Source: Simkaniaceae bacterium
GTDB taxonomy: Bacteria; Chlamydiota; Chlamydiia; Chlamydiales; Simkaniaceae
Direction of reading: 5' to 3'
Assembly: GCA_028281675.1 (NCBI GenBank)
Contig: JANQJL010000091.1
Coordinates: forward strand, 27,006 to 91,005
DNA: 64,000 bases
Positions 17,419 to 25,085 of the stretch are shown here, piece after piece (position 1 is the first letter of the stretch; each line of letters starts with the position of its first letter). The position numbers and the translations under genes were made by a program. The notes below the pieces were generated by a model, which searched no databases, was not told the DNA's origin, and saw nothing but the letters and a program-made list of their open reading frames with translations.

Positions 17419-17456
17419 ATTTGAAAAACTAATAATCAAAGGGTTGAGGAAGATGC

Positions 17457-17486
17457 TTGCTTATTGAGATAGCATCATGCTAAAAT
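17457..17486 (+). promoter_or_regulatory. Sigma70-type promoter for the amino-acid dehydrogenase gene
   Basis: TTGCTT and TAAAAT are separated by 18 bases. The predicted start of transcription near 17493 lies downstream of the longer reading frame's ATG at 17477, which supports the ATG at 17525 as the true start. Confidence 0.6.
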
Positions 17487-17524
17487 TTGCATTTTCAATT
17501 ATTGTATTTATAGGGAGAACTGAG

Positions 17525-18622
17525 ATGGACCTTAAAGAAGAAATTTTAGAAATTTCTGGATATGAAAAAGTCGTTAAAGTGACTGAATCTAAATCAGGAC
17601 TTCTAGCAATCATTGCAATTCACAACACAATACTTGGACCAGGTCTAGGGGGAACACGCATTTACCCCTACAGTAGCTTCGATAAAGCTCTTACCGATGT
17701 TCTTAGGCTGTCAAAAGGGATGACTTATAAATCAGCGATGGCTCAAACAGGTGTTGGAGGTGCAAAAAGTGTCATCATCGCTGATCCAAAAAAGGATAAA
17801 ACACCAGAATTACTTAAAGCTTTTGGTGAAGCTGTAAACGGTTTAAAGGGAAAGTATATTTGTGCAGAAGATGTTGGATGTACTCCTGATGACATTGAAA
17901 CTATCCTTCAAACTACTAAATATGCGTGTGGTGTCCATAACCTCAGAGGGAGTGGAAATCCCTCTTCATTCACTGCCCACGGAACCTTTATGGGGATTCA
18001 ATCTGCACTGCAAGAACTTGATGGCAATGATTCCCTAGAAGGAAAAACGGTAGCTATCCAGGGTATTGGAAATGTTGGAAAACGGTTAGCAGAGCGCCTC
18101 TTCTGGGCCGGGGCAAAACTTATCATCAGTGATGTAAACCTTGATGTCATTGAGCATTTTGCCCATCAATTCGATGCAGAAAGGGTGAGCCCAGAGGAAA
18201 TTCTCTTTGTAGAATGTGACGTATTAGCTCCTTGTGCAATGGGGGGCATTATCAATCAAGATACGATTCCAAAGCTTAAATGTCGTGCTATCGCTGGTGC
18301 AGCCAATAACCAGCTCCTTAAACCCACAGATGCTGATCATTTGCGTGAGAGGGGAATCCTCTATGCCCCCGACTTCGTGGTCAACGCTGGAGGACTTATC
18401 AACGTGATGAAAGAGCTCTCACTTGAGGGATATAATGCCACAAAAGCGCGCGATATGATCAATCAAATCTACCATCAACTCCTACAGATCTATGAGATCT
18501 CCCAACAAAATGGAGTTTCTACCCACCAAGCAGCGGTCAGCCTTGCTGATCACCGCCTTGAGAAGGGGATTGGGAAGCGAACAGAAGAGCTCTGCTTCCG
18601 CTTCGCTACAATGCCCCAATAA
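17525..18622 (+). CDS. Glu/Leu/Phe/Val dehydrogenase family enzyme (leucine dehydrogenase type)
   Basis: A 365-residue NAD-dependent amino-acid dehydrogenase. The substrate domain has GPGLGGTRIYPY and the catalytic lysine region TYKSAMAQTGVGGAKSV; the cofactor domain has the dinucleotide motif AIQGIGNVGKRLAERL. Short members of this family (about 350-370 residues) are leucine or valine dehydrogenases, which reversibly deaminate branched-chain amino acids. Chlamydiae are known to carry a leucine-dehydrogenase homologue. ATG 17525 is chosen for its GGGAG site and because the promoter at 17457-17486 would exclude the upstream ATG. The gene is monocistronic; 18623-18885 is gene-free, with a 10-base inverted repeat at 18712-18739 lacking a T-tract. 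Confidence 0.9.
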   Translation: MDLKEEILEISGYEKVVKVTESKSGLLAIIAIHNTILGPGLGGTRIYPYSSFDKALTDVLRLSKGMTYKSAMAQTGVGGAKSVIIADPKKDKTPELLKAFGEAVNGLKGKYICAEDVGCTPDDIETILQTTKYACGVHNLRGSGNPSSFTAHGTFMGIQSALQELDGNDSLEGKTVAIQGIGNVGKRLAERLFWAGAKLIISDVNLDVIEHFAHQFDAERVSPEEILFVECDVLAPCAMGGIINQDTIPKLKCRAIAGAANNQLLKPTDADHLRERGILYAPDFVVNAGGLINVMKELSLEGYNATKARDMINQIYHQLLQIYEISQQNGVSTHQAAVSLADHRLEKGIGKRTEELCFRFATMPQ

Positions 18623-18885
18623 GACTTAGAAAACCCAAGGTTTAAACTCACTCTTTTTGATGGTCTCCCAACCGTGTCTTTAGAAAAATTGAGCCTGCTA
18701 AAATAAGGTTTCTCCCCAATAAAAATGAATATTGGAGAGTGCTAACATAAAAATTATTCTTTCAAAATAATTTACAAAATCTTTACACTCATCGTCGAGT
18801 CAGTTGTTTTCGCTGTAGGATATAAAGAAAAACTAAGGCGAAAGGTGGAAACTTAAAGGTCAATCCTGTTGTTTTGGAGGTGCTT

Positions 18886-20298
18886 ATGTCAGTTACAGAA
18901 TTTAGAACTCAAGGCAATGATGAGTCTCTTATTAAAAGGTGGTCTACCGGTGATGGATTGGTAGAGCTTCGTGAAGATGGAGAAAATTCTTATAGAGCTG
19001 TTGTTCAAGAAGGTAAAGCAACAATCAATGTCGATACAAAATGGATTAGTGGGCTCCCAGAAAAATCTTTGGAATTGAATTCTATAGGAAAAGAAGCGTT
19101 TTTCTCTAACACACATGTTGTTGTTCATCCTTGGGACAAATCTCTTCGTCAGATCGAAATTAGGCATGATGTTTTAGGCGGGATGATGAGGTTAAGTGAT
19201 TTCGAACCTAGAAGAAAATTATGGTCTTTATCTCAGGCAATACAAAATACTCGGTCTCGAGTGATTTCTTTCTCGCCGTTGCCTATTGATGCAAGGATGA
19301 GAGAAAGGGATGATAAAAAATTTAAGATTTTATCTATAGATGGTGGAGGGATTAGAGGAATAATCCCGTTAAAAATATTATCTGCTTTAGAGAAGATGAC
19401 TGGTCCGATTCATGAAACATTTGATTTTATTGGAGGTACTTCTACAGGTGGCATTATCGCCTTAGGACTTACTGCTCCTTATAAGGATAACCGAGTTGAT
19501 GGTATTTTGAGGCTTTATCAACAGGAAGCACATCGAATTTTTAAACGAAATCCTTACAAACACATTCATGATTTAACTGCTAAAATTGCTAGAAGATTAG
19601 TTTGTAAATGTATTGAATATGATTCTCTTCGAAAGGCAATTGTTGATCACCCTCTTTATTCAGCTCAAGGTATTCAAAATGTTGCTCATGAATATATAGG
19701 TGAGAGTCTTATGAAGGATGCAAAAACAAACGTATTAATTACTGCGGTTGACGTTACAGATCCCCAGAAGCCAATGAATGCAGATATAACTAATCTCGAG
19801 GAAAAATATGCACTTATGGCAATGATGGATGTTGCTAGAGCAACTTCGGCTGCACCCATTTATTTTCCTCAAGCTCAAATACATATGAATAAATATATTG
19901 ATGGAGGGGTGTGTAATAACAATCCTGGAATGAGATGCCATTTATACGCTAATCGTCAAGGAATACCTCTTGCTAACCAATATATTGTATCTCTTGGTAC
20001 AGGTTTTGCAGATATTGAAGGGCTTGAAGGAGGAGGGAGTCACAACCTTCTCTACTGGGCTAAAAACCTTTATCCTATTAATTCCACAGCTCTTTCTCGC
20101 ACAATTAATGATGATTTAGGAAGCGTTTTGCAAAATAGATTTCATAGACTGGATCCTCATCTCAAAGAGGAGATCGATCTTGATGATATTTGTCCTGTAA
20201 CCTTGAAAAAACTGAGTGATATTGGGGATGAGTTAGTTGAGGTCAAGTGTGAGGAAATTCGCGAGATCGCAAAGGATTTAAATCCTGAATCAATTTAA
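18886..20298 (+). CDS. Patatin-like phospholipase with novel N-terminal domain
   Basis: A 470-residue protein starting after a GGAGG site. The patatin domain spans about residues 145-350: oxyanion motif GGGIRG at 153-158, nucleophile elbow GTSTG with Ser186, and the catalytic Asp339 in the DGG motif (KYIDGGVCNNNPG). All elements needed for phospholipase A / acyl hydrolase activity are present. There is no signal peptide, so it is cytosolic or exported by a type III-like route. The first 110 residues end in an LGGMMR motif (97-102) that recurs at almost the same place (94-99) in the next gene's product, so the two share an N-terminal module. It leads a three-gene cluster with the genes at 20337 and 21485. 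Effector function is inference. Confidence 0.93.
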   Translation: MSVTEFRTQGNDESLIKRWSTGDGLVELREDGENSYRAVVQEGKATINVDTKWISGLPEKSLELNSIGKEAFFSNTHVVVHPWDKSLRQIEIRHDVLGGMMRLSDFEPRRKLWSLSQAIQNTRSRVISFSPLPIDARMRERDDKKFKILSIDGGGIRGIIPLKILSALEKMTGPIHETFDFIGGTSTGGIIALGLTAPYKDNRVDGILRLYQQEAHRIFKRNPYKHIHDLTAKIARRLVCKCIEYDSLRKAIVDHPLYSAQGIQNVAHEYIGESLMKDAKTNVLITAVDVTDPQKPMNADITNLEEKYALMAMMDVARATSAAPIYFPQAQIHMNKYIDGGVCNNNPGMRCHLYANRQGIPLANQYIVSLGTGFADIEGLEGGGSHNLLYWAKNLYPINSTALSRTINDDLGSVLQNRFHRLDPHLKEEIDLDDICPVTLKKLSDIGDELVEVKCEEIREIAKDLNPESI

Positions 20299-20336
20299 AT
20301 TTGTTTAAATAAGTTAGTTCAATTAAGGAGGTTTTT

Positions 20337-21500
20337 ATGAGCACACAAATAAGTAAAGCAGCAGGCAGTTTCCATCTACAACAGACGTTTTCTAAATTAG
20401 CTTTGGGAGGGGAGAGAGTTGACTTTTTCCTTACAGATTCCAGAGTTTCAGAAATTACTGTGAATGCAGGAAATGGTCCGAGAAAAATAAGGTCCTATGA
20501 CATACCTACGGAATTAAAGAGTGGCGATTGTCATGAACTACTTATCAAAACCGCAAATTTTTCAGTTTCTTATTTAAGCAATGGAGACAATAAAATTAAG
20601 CTGACACTTCCGGTTTTGGGAGGGATGATGCGACGCGAAACAGTAATTAAAAGCTTGGCTTCAAGAGAGGGTTACTCCCAAGTTCTTAATGCCCTTGATC
20701 GCCAATTGCTTAAAGTTCCTTTTGAAAGACATGATGATCTTCAAAGCTATGGCATTGTAACCGGAGGTGTAATCGGATGTGGTGTTGGTGGAGCAGCTGT
20801 CGGAGCTCTCGCTGGGACTTTAGTTGCCCCGATTATTGGAACGTTTGTCGGGGCAATCATTGGATTTTTAACAGGGTCGTTAGCTGGAGGAGGAGCCACA
20901 TCTAACTATTTACAGAAACAAAATGTAAGGGCAATAGAGCTTAAAGAAGACGTGGAAAAGGTCTTCAACGCATATTGTAACGCAAGTGAATTATCTGAAT
21001 CTGGAGACGAGCAGGGCGCGCATAATGTTGCAAACGAAATGCTGGGATATCTTCTAAGAAAAGGTTATCTCTCTGAATATAGCGAGCATGTATTAGCCTT
21101 TCATCAAGAAAAATTTAATGAAATTAAAAAATTTCTAACCGTTGAAAATCATCAAAGTGTACTTATTTCGTTTAAACTAATGATTTGCCTCTTGGCTATC
21201 GTGCTTAAGAATTGTCCTAATGGATCTGTGATCACAGAGCTAGAAAAAATTTTAAAGGAGGGGCTGGTTGGAGTTCATGATGGAATAAAAAATCCAATTC
21301 TTTTTTTACTAGGAAGATGTTATTTGGTCTCCAGTGGGGATTTATCGAATCGTGATTCTGAAAGATCATCAAAAACTGCGAAATCTTATTTCGAAAAGAT
21401 TCCTCGTTCTAGCGATTTATTTCAAGCAGCTAATTACTGGATTAAGCAAATAGATATCAAGCTTGAGGAAAGAGGAGGTAAAATATGGCTTTTAGAGTAG
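20337..21500 (+). CDS. Unknown protein with glycine-zipper membrane segment and shared N-terminal module
   Basis: A perfect AAGGAGG precedes the ATG. The 387-residue product has three parts: an N-terminal region (1-about 105) that resembles the preceding patatin protein and carries the same LGGMMR motif at 94-99; a Gly/Ala-rich hydrophobic stretch at about residues 138-180 (TGGVIGCGVGGAAVGALAG and more) that looks like a glycine-zipper membrane-inserting hairpin; and a helical C-terminal half reminiscent of TPR-like repeats. Glycine zippers occur in pore-forming and membrane-inserting effectors. I do not recognise the whole protein. It overlaps the next gene by 16 bp. Confidence 0.85.
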   Translation: MSTQISKAAGSFHLQQTFSKLALGGERVDFFLTDSRVSEITVNAGNGPRKIRSYDIPTELKSGDCHELLIKTANFSVSYLSNGDNKIKLTLPVLGGMMRRETVIKSLASREGYSQVLNALDRQLLKVPFERHDDLQSYGIVTGGVIGCGVGGAAVGALAGTLVAPIIGTFVGAIIGFLTGSLAGGGATSNYLQKQNVRAIELKEDVEKVFNAYCNASELSESGDEQGAHNVANEMLGYLLRKGYLSEYSEHVLAFHQEKFNEIKKFLTVENHQSVLISFKLMICLLAIVLKNCPNGSVITELEKILKEGLVGVHDGIKNPILFLLGRCYLVSSGDLSNRDSERSSKTAKSYFEKIPRSSDLFQAANYWIKQIDIKLEERGGKIWLLE

Positions 21501-23023
21501 ATTTTGAGCGCCGCTGTTCTAGCAGACATTTGCCGTCCATAGATCAAGTGACTGAAGAGTTGTTGAGTACCTCTGAAGGCAGGAAAAGCTATTTGCAATT
21601 TTTGCAGGATCCTAATCTTTCTCCTATTCAGCGATTGTATGGTCTTAATGCTCCAAAACCTATTAATAAGGAGGAGATTAGGAAGCACACTAAAAAAATC
21701 ATGCTCAGAGTCCACCCTGATAAGAGACCAGATCCTGAAAAGGAAATATGTACAAAGATCTTTCAAACCGTATTGGAATCTTTAAAGGATGCAATTTCTG
21801 ATGGTGTGGTACATAGATCGATTATTCCACCTTTTTCTAATCCCTTTGGTCACACTAGCAATCCAGAAATGCTGCTACATGAATACTGTAAAACAGAAAA
21901 GTGGAATGCAGCAAAACAATTTATCGATGAGCTCAATCCAGACCAATACACGGATTATCCAGGCTTATCGATGATGGCAGTGATCGTTTTCGTTCGTTTA
22001 GGAGATCTAGATGCTGCAATTGAAAAAGTACCTTGTGAAATAGATCGAATAAAACATATTCTTATTAAATATCAAGATGTTATGAAAAGTTTGTCTGATA
22101 TCAAAGATCCTTTGATAAGAGAAGAAGCTAAGAAAAAACTGCTAGATATTTTAGATGAATTAAGAGCTTTAAAGGGTTTTTATGAAAAGGAACAAAATCC
22201 GGAAATAAATCCTGATTTATTAGTAAACATGATTCCTCATCATATTTATGTGTCTTTAAAAGCATGTTCTCAAGATTCAAAAACAGATTATGATAAATTT
22301 TTGCGTTTGTCTATTCGTTTTTGTCCAGATGGCCTAGGAGATGAAAAAAGAAAGCTTATAAATGAGCTTAAAAGATGGATTGAAGCAGAATACGATCCTC
22401 TTCCGAACGAGATGAATATTTCAGAAGCCATCTACTCAAGAGGGAGAGAGTTATGCACTTTTTTGCTTAGAGAAGATTTAAGTTTAAAAGACTCTGATAA
22501 AAATAATTTAAACCGGTTGCTTCGTCAGTTTTTGGGTGAAAAGAATATACAAGGGTTAAAAGAAGTAATTCAATTTATGAATAATATTGTTGAAAAAAAA
22601 TCCTCGTTGTCTAGTTACTCTGTCTTGCCAGGATGGGCTGTTAATTGGATTGAAGAGGTCTTTGCCTATCCTGACTATATAAGAAATCATGTTGCTGAGT
22701 GGAAAGATAAGATTCAAGGGGTGGAGTTTTACCTTGAAGGAAAAAAAGATTTTGCTGCGCATTATTTTCTAAAAAGTGGCGAATTCTTTTCTCTTGGTTT
22801 ATGTCACTTAGAAAAATATGAATATGATAGGGCAATTGGATATTGGGAGCAATTAGACCCAACTCAACTAAATCCTGAAGTGGAAAATATGATATTACAT
22901 ACGATGAATGCTCATGATTTATTATTTATAGCTGAAGAATCTATTTTTCAATCTAGAATGCATCGGTTAAAAGAGCTAAGCGATGCTCAACTTAATGCTA
23001 TAAAAAATAAATTGAGGCAGTAA
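21485..23023 (+). CDS. J-domain-containing helical protein
   Basis: A 512-residue protein; GAGGAGG lies just before the ATG, which is inside the end of the preceding gene. Residues about 45-105 resemble a J domain: helix II KEEIRKHTKKIMLRV is followed directly by HPDK at residues 77-80, the loop that stimulates Hsp70 ATPase. There is no Gly/Phe or zinc-finger region, so it is not a general DnaJ. The remainder is almost wholly helical with short repeats of TPR or SEL1 character near the C-terminus (residues 420-480). Such J proteins can recruit Hsp70 or act in host cells. It completes the patatin cluster. Confidence 0.85.
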   Translation: MAFRVDFERRCSSRHLPSIDQVTEELLSTSEGRKSYLQFLQDPNLSPIQRLYGLNAPKPINKEEIRKHTKKIMLRVHPDKRPDPEKEICTKIFQTVLESLKDAISDGVVHRSIIPPFSNPFGHTSNPEMLLHEYCKTEKWNAAKQFIDELNPDQYTDYPGLSMMAVIVFVRLGDLDAAIEKVPCEIDRIKHILIKYQDVMKSLSDIKDPLIREEAKKKLLDILDELRALKGFYEKEQNPEINPDLLVNMIPHHIYVSLKACSQDSKTDYDKFLRLSIRFCPDGLGDEKRKLINELKRWIEAEYDPLPNEMNISEAIYSRGRELCTFLLREDLSLKDSDKNNLNRLLRQFLGEKNIQGLKEVIQFMNNIVEKKSSLSSYSVLPGWAVNWIEEVFAYPDYIRNHVAEWKDKIQGVEFYLEGKKDFAAHYFLKSGEFFSLGLCHLEKYEYDRAIGYWEQLDPTQLNPEVENMILHTMNAHDLLFIAEESIFQSRMHRLKELSDAQLNAIKNKLRQ

Positions 23024-23124
23024 TGGGGGGTGAAGTCCAACGAGAGTGTACGCTGAACTGTGTAAACGGTCATTATCCCTCCTTCCTTCAAGAAGACTTA
23101 TCTTCATAGGCCACCCCCCAAAAG

Positions 23125-23156
23125 AGGCCCCATATCCTCGAGCCCCTAAAAACGGC
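23125..23156 (-). repeat. Interspersed repeat, copy (d)
   Basis: Matches 16364-16395 at 26 of 32 positions in the same orientation. It lies in the 515-base gene-free gap between the J-domain gene and the lipoprotein. A 63-codon minus-strand frame across it (22976-23167) overlaps the end of the J-domain gene and is not credible. Confidence 0.55.
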
Positions 23157-23330
23157 AAGATTCGCATCTCTATTTCTGAACACGAATTTTTAATTTGTTC
23201 ATTATCAATTATTTGAAGTGCGACAACCGCGTTCAGGAGTTTCTTCCCAAAAAAGGGGACTAAGATCCTCCTTAAAAACGTCTGATAATATATATTATGT
23301 TATAAAATGCCATTCTTAGATAGATTTTGC

Positions 23331-23359
23331 CTTGAAACAATGTTTTCAAGGTTCTTTTG
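23331..23359 (+). terminator. Possible terminator of the patatin cluster
   Basis: CCTTGAAA and TTTTCAAGG pair around a short loop and are followed by TTCTTTT on the plus strand. It stands 310 bases beyond the last stop of the patatin cluster, which is far, so the link is uncertain. Confidence 0.4.
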
Positions 23360-23489
23360 TAAATCTCTTTGCAGCGTTTTGTTCTTTGGAAAAGTTCCTT
23401 GTTGTGGCGTCAATGACGCTACAAAGATGCTCAAGAGCTCTTAATGTATAGCCACAGTCATAGATATTTAGACCTTCTGCATTCCGCAC
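23346..23489 (-). pseudogene. Possible remnant of a small gene
   Basis: A 47-codon frame from a GTG encodes a coherent-looking peptide (for example YDCGYTLRALEHL in the middle) with no ribosome-binding site. An in-frame stop lies just upstream. It could be a degraded 3' end of a former gene; I do not recognise it. The rest of 23024-23538 contains only the repeat and the hairpin noted separately. Confidence 0.25.
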
Positions 23490-23538
23490 TTATGATCGAA
23501 TTATCATTCACTCTATGGCTATTTTGGTTAATCTCTGA

Positions 23539-24663
23539 TCAAGGTGCTCCAAGAGGGATGGTAAGGAGTGGCCCTTCTCTTTCTTGCTGTCTGGCTTGGA
23601 GGTTATAGATCTGCTGCAAGAGGACAAAGGTTCGCTTGGAATTTACATCACTATCATGGATATAGAACCAATAACCTCGATAGGGAACGGCAAGATAAGC
23701 GTTATCTGGACGGTGGTAACTCCAACTAATCGTGATTAAATCCCCTACCATATGATGCCAATCAAAGAGAGAGCCATCTTCATTGAAGGTCATGGCAACG
23801 GTTCCTGTAGCAATATCTTTGGGAGGAACTTCGACCCCTAAGCTAAGATAATACATGGCGCTAAGGAGAGAGCGAGTTAAAATTCCAATGGAGGCCTCTT
23901 CATTAAAGGCTTGTCTCATATTGAGGACATAACGTCCCTTCGATTTTTTTATCCCTTCGAGAAGTTCTGCTAAACGGTCTGATTCTTCACCGTTAGAAGG
24001 AAAGGAAAGCTGAATGGCGTTGGGTTCTTGTTTGCACACCTCTTCTTCAGAAATGTGTCTATCATCGTGAGGGATGTAACGAACTCCAATTTGAAGTTCC
24101 CCTAGAGATTGGAAGTAACGAAGGAGCTGAAGGCACTCGAAAAATTTCTTATAGCTTGGTGGGCGGTTTGGGATAGGTCCAGAAGCTGCCGTTGCGTTTG
24201 GAATATTGGCCATATTTTGGATGAGAAGACGGAAAACACGGTCAACGTCCCAACCGGTGAAGATAAGGCCTTGAACGATTCGGAGATCGAGGGGTTGCAT
24301 CAGTTGTATGGCAAATTCTTTTCCTTCTAGTGGAGAGTATTGAATAGTTGGTTGGTTGGACCATCCCATCTCCCCTCCCAAAGTGGCAGGGTTATCATTG
24401 TTAAAACCTGGAATTTTGATAGAGGGTAATATCTTTGTTGAGAAGTTAAACTGTGTTGTGATTCCATTGAGTTCTAAGAAATAAGGAGTGTCAGCGTAGC
24501 GGAGTCGGACAAGGTTTAATAGAAGTTCTTGGTTTGTTGTGTTTTGTGCTGCGACATTGTATGAGGTTCTTCCTCCACTTCCATACATCGAGGTGCGGCT
24601 TGAAACATGACACCCTGTGAGAATAAATGTACTTGAAATGGCAATGAGAAGAATCTTTTTCAT
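23539..24663 (-). CDS. Unknown lipoprotein
   Basis: The ATG at 24663, giving 374 residues, starts directly before a classic lipoprotein leader, MKKILLIAISSTFILTGC, with an LTGC lipobox; AGGAG lies upstream. The mature part starts with a conserved-looking block (NQELLLNLVRLRYADTPYFLELN) that I associate with a family of uncharacterised lipoproteins in environmental bacteria. No enzyme motif is seen. A 12-residue extended start at 24690 would bury the signal sequence and is rejected. Anchoring in the inner leaflet of the outer membrane is likely. Confidence 0.85.
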   Translation of the reverse strand: MKKILLIAISSTFILTGCHVSSRTSMYGSGGRTSYNVAAQNTTNQELLLNLVRLRYADTPYFLELNGITTQFNFSTKILPSIKIPGFNNDNPATLGGEMGWSNQPTIQYSPLEGKEFAIQLMQPLDLRIVQGLIFTGWDVDRVFRLLIQNMANIPNATAASGPIPNRPPSYKKFFECLQLLRYFQSLGELQIGVRYIPHDDRHISEEEVCKQEPNAIQLSFPSNGEESDRLAELLEGIKKSKGRYVLNMRQAFNEEASIGILTRSLLSAMYYLSLGVEVPPKDIATGTVAMTFNEDGSLFDWHHMVGDLITISWSYHRPDNAYLAVPYRGYWFYIHDSDVNSKRTFVLLQQIYNLQARQQEREGPLLTIPLGAP

Positions 24664-24731
24664 AGAGGTTATGCTCCTAAATTTATACAATTTTAGAAGC
24701 GTAACATAAGTTGTTTTTTTTCGTTAAGAAA

Positions 24732-25085
24732 TTAATAAGTATGAGAATTCCAGATCAGGCGGTTGGTGAAGATCCCTGTGACCCAGATAATGAGTCCGCC
24801 CCAAAAGGCTCCCCAGAAGGTTGCGATATGGACTCCATAGGAGATCTCACTGGCTAGCCAAAAGGTGAAGCCATTGATCACTAGAAGAAAAAGCCCCAGG
24901 GTGAAAATGGTGATAGGGAGGGTCAGGAGGGTTAAAATGGGACGTATTATGGAGTTGATGACCGCTAAGATCAAACCAAAAAAAAGGGCATCAAGGTTAT
25001 TTTTAACCATGAGCCCAGGAAGAAAATGGGCGCAAATTAGGACGACAATGGTCGTAATAATGACTCGGGCAATGAATAGAATCAT
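24732..25085 (-). CDS. Four-helix membrane protein of the PF04020 (YvlD / 'phage holin superfamily IV') family
   Basis: A 117-residue protein with four hydrophobic helices and the family's central INSIIRPILTLLTLPITI block. The 'holin' label of the family comes from mycobacterial homologues; there is no phage gene nearby and no reason to think this one lyses cells. The ATG overlaps the aconitase stop (ATGA), so it is the second gene of that operon. Confidence 0.88.
   Translation of the reverse strand: MILFIARVIITTIVVLICAHFLPGLMVKNNLDALFFGLILAVINSIIRPILTLLTLPITIFTLGLFLLVINGFTFWLASEISYGVHIATFWGAFWGGLIIWVTGIFTNRLIWNSHTY

Noticed and set aside
17477..17524. Upstream ATG as start of the amino-acid dehydrogenase.
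   Set aside because: It lies within the predicted promoter, and ATG 17525 has a good ribosome-binding site.
22976..23167. 63-codon minus-strand frame over repeat copy (d).
   Set aside because: Overlaps the J-domain gene end and a dispersed repeat; no ribosome-binding site.
24732..25085. Phage holin, implying a prophage.
   Set aside because: The family name is historical; no phage gene, attachment site or integrase is in the window, and the gene is coupled to aconitase.
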